A DNA stretch of 6,421 bases from Dehalococcoidales bacterium. Its GTDB lineage: Bacteria > Chloroflexota > Dehalococcoidia > Dehalococcoidales > RBG-16-60-22. Position numbers and translations under genes: made by a program. Of this stretch, positions 5,679 to 6,421 are shown one piece after another; positions within the stretch are counted from its first letter, which is position 1, and each line of letters opens with the position of its first letter. Under the pieces are notes generated by a model that had not been told where the DNA came from, did not search any database, and saw only the letters and a program-made list of their open reading frames with translations. Location: positions 1-6,421 of the forward strand of contig JAUVXN010000070.1 in the NCBI GenBank assembly GCA_030603605.1, in the 5' to 3' direction.

Positions 5679-5707
5679 TGTTAACGATAAGCTTATTGTG
5701 GACTGAC

Positions 5708-6421
5708 ATGGAAAAGCGTGCTCAAGAAATATCTCAAGGACCACTGCTGAAAATCAGCAATATAGATGTATTCCACGGCACTTTCCAAGCCCTGTGGGAC
5801 GTGTCATTGGAAGTTAAAGCCGGCGAAATAGTCGGTCTTATCGGTGCCAATACCTCAGGTAAATCTACCCTGCTGGACGCAATATCAGGTTTCTTACATC
5901 CTGCTAAGGGCAAGATTGAATTTGAGGGACAAGACATCTCCACTATGGAACCCTTCCGCATAGTTGAACTTGGCATCACTCAGGTTCCGGAAGGAAGAGG
6001 AATTTTTCCCGACATGAGCGTGCTGGACAATCTCATACTGGGTTCATACAGTCGGAGGGCCCGGCCGAGAAAAAGAGAAAACCTGGAAAACGTTTATCAA
6101 CACTTCCCGATACTGGAAACGAGGAAGAAACAAACGGCTAAAACGCTCAGTGGGGGAGAGCAGCAGATGTTAGTCCTGGGGCGGGGTCTGATGGCGGACC
6201 CTAAGCTTATGCTGCTGGATGAGATGTCTCTCGGCCTTGCCCCTATTATTATTACCAGTCTATACAAAGCGTTACAGGAAATCAGAGAGAGGGGCATTAC
6301 CATTCTCTTTGTGGAACAGAATGTGAAGCGAAGCCTGCAGGAAGCTGACCGGGCCTATATTCTGGAAGCGGGGCATGTTACCCTAGGCGGCACTGCGGGA
6401 GAACTCCGGGAGGACGAGGGG
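5708..6421 (+). CDS. livF: HAAT-type ABC importer ATPase, LivF family (C-terminal end cut by window edge)
   Basis: The 238 codons run in frame from ATG 5708 to the last base, and only about ten residues of a usual LivF should be missing. Walker A is GANTSGKST (46-54), with Asn-Thr-Ser where most LivF proteins have Asn-Gly-Ala. The Q-loop region is GITQVPEGRGIFP (89-101), a LivF hallmark. The signature LSGGEQQM (147-154) is intact. Walker B is LMLLDE (167-172), and SLGLAP follows at 174-179. The H-loop position carries Gln in FVEQNVKRSL (201-210), which is normal for LivF. It starts 29 nt after livG with only a weak ribosome site, consistent with the same transcript. The N-terminus has about 10 extra residues before the first conserved strand (LLKISNID). 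The frame was read directly to the window edge. Confidence 0.95.
   Translation, partial: MEKRAQEISQGPLLKISNIDVFHGTFQALWDVSLEVKAGEIVGLIGANTSGKSTLLDAISGFLHPAKGKIEFEGQDISTMEPFRIVELGITQVPEGRGIFPDMSVLDNLILGSYSRRARPRKRENLENVYQHFPILETRKKQTAKTLSGGEQQMLVLGRGLMADPKLMLLDEMSLGLAPIIITSLYKALQEIRERGITILFVEQNVKRSLQEADRAYILEAGHVTLGGTAGELREDEG

Noticed and set aside
1..6421. CRISPR array, tRNA, rRNA, insertion sequence or phage element
   Set aside because: I saw no regularly spaced repeats, cloverleaf-like sequence, transposase motif or terminal inverted repeats with target duplications in the window.

Overview
The window looks like a piece of an anaerobe's chromosome with roughly even base composition. It holds a divergent pair of transcription units: the start of a molybdopterin (Mo/W-bis-PGD) enzyme gene on the minus strand, and a five-gene hydrophobic/branched-chain amino acid type (HAAT, Liv-type) ABC importer on the plus strand. 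The lipoprotein signal on the binding protein shows an export and lipidation system. Together with the style of the proteins, my weak guess is an uncultured sediment or subsurface bacterium, possibly Chloroflexota/Dehalococcoidia. Taxonomy cannot be fixed from the sequence alone.

Layout. Bases 1-1005 (minus) encode the first 335 residues of a DMSO-reductase-superfamily protein that lacks an N-terminal Fe-S cysteine motif. It strongly resembles the large subunit of pyrogallol-phloroglucinol transhydroxylase (AthL), including the equivalents of its active-site His and Asp-Ser. Bases 1006-1583 form a long regulatory region. It contains a perfect 13-bp inverted repeat whose two arms each carry an outward-facing TTGACA, helically phased CAGAC motifs, an 11-bp-period direct repeat and a 57-codon small ORF with a good ribosome binding site. 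Bases 1584-2921 encode the substrate-binding lipoprotein. Bases 2922-3037 hold a perfect 18-bp-arm palindrome directly followed by a consensus extended -10 box. The two permeases (livH, livM) and two ATPases (livG, livF; livF runs off the right edge) follow, with a further good promoter candidate between livM and livG.

How it may work together. The importer has every component of a complete HAAT system. Its divergent placement against a transhydroxylase-like enzyme, with a shared operator-like element in between, suggests that the imported substrate and the Mo-enzyme belong to one pathway. An aromatic or polyhydroxylated substrate is a reasonable guess, but the substrate is not shown by the sequence. 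The ATPase pair looks asymmetric: LivG has lost the recognisable LSGGQ/LSYGQ signature while LivF keeps it, which predicts one canonical and one degenerate ATP site.
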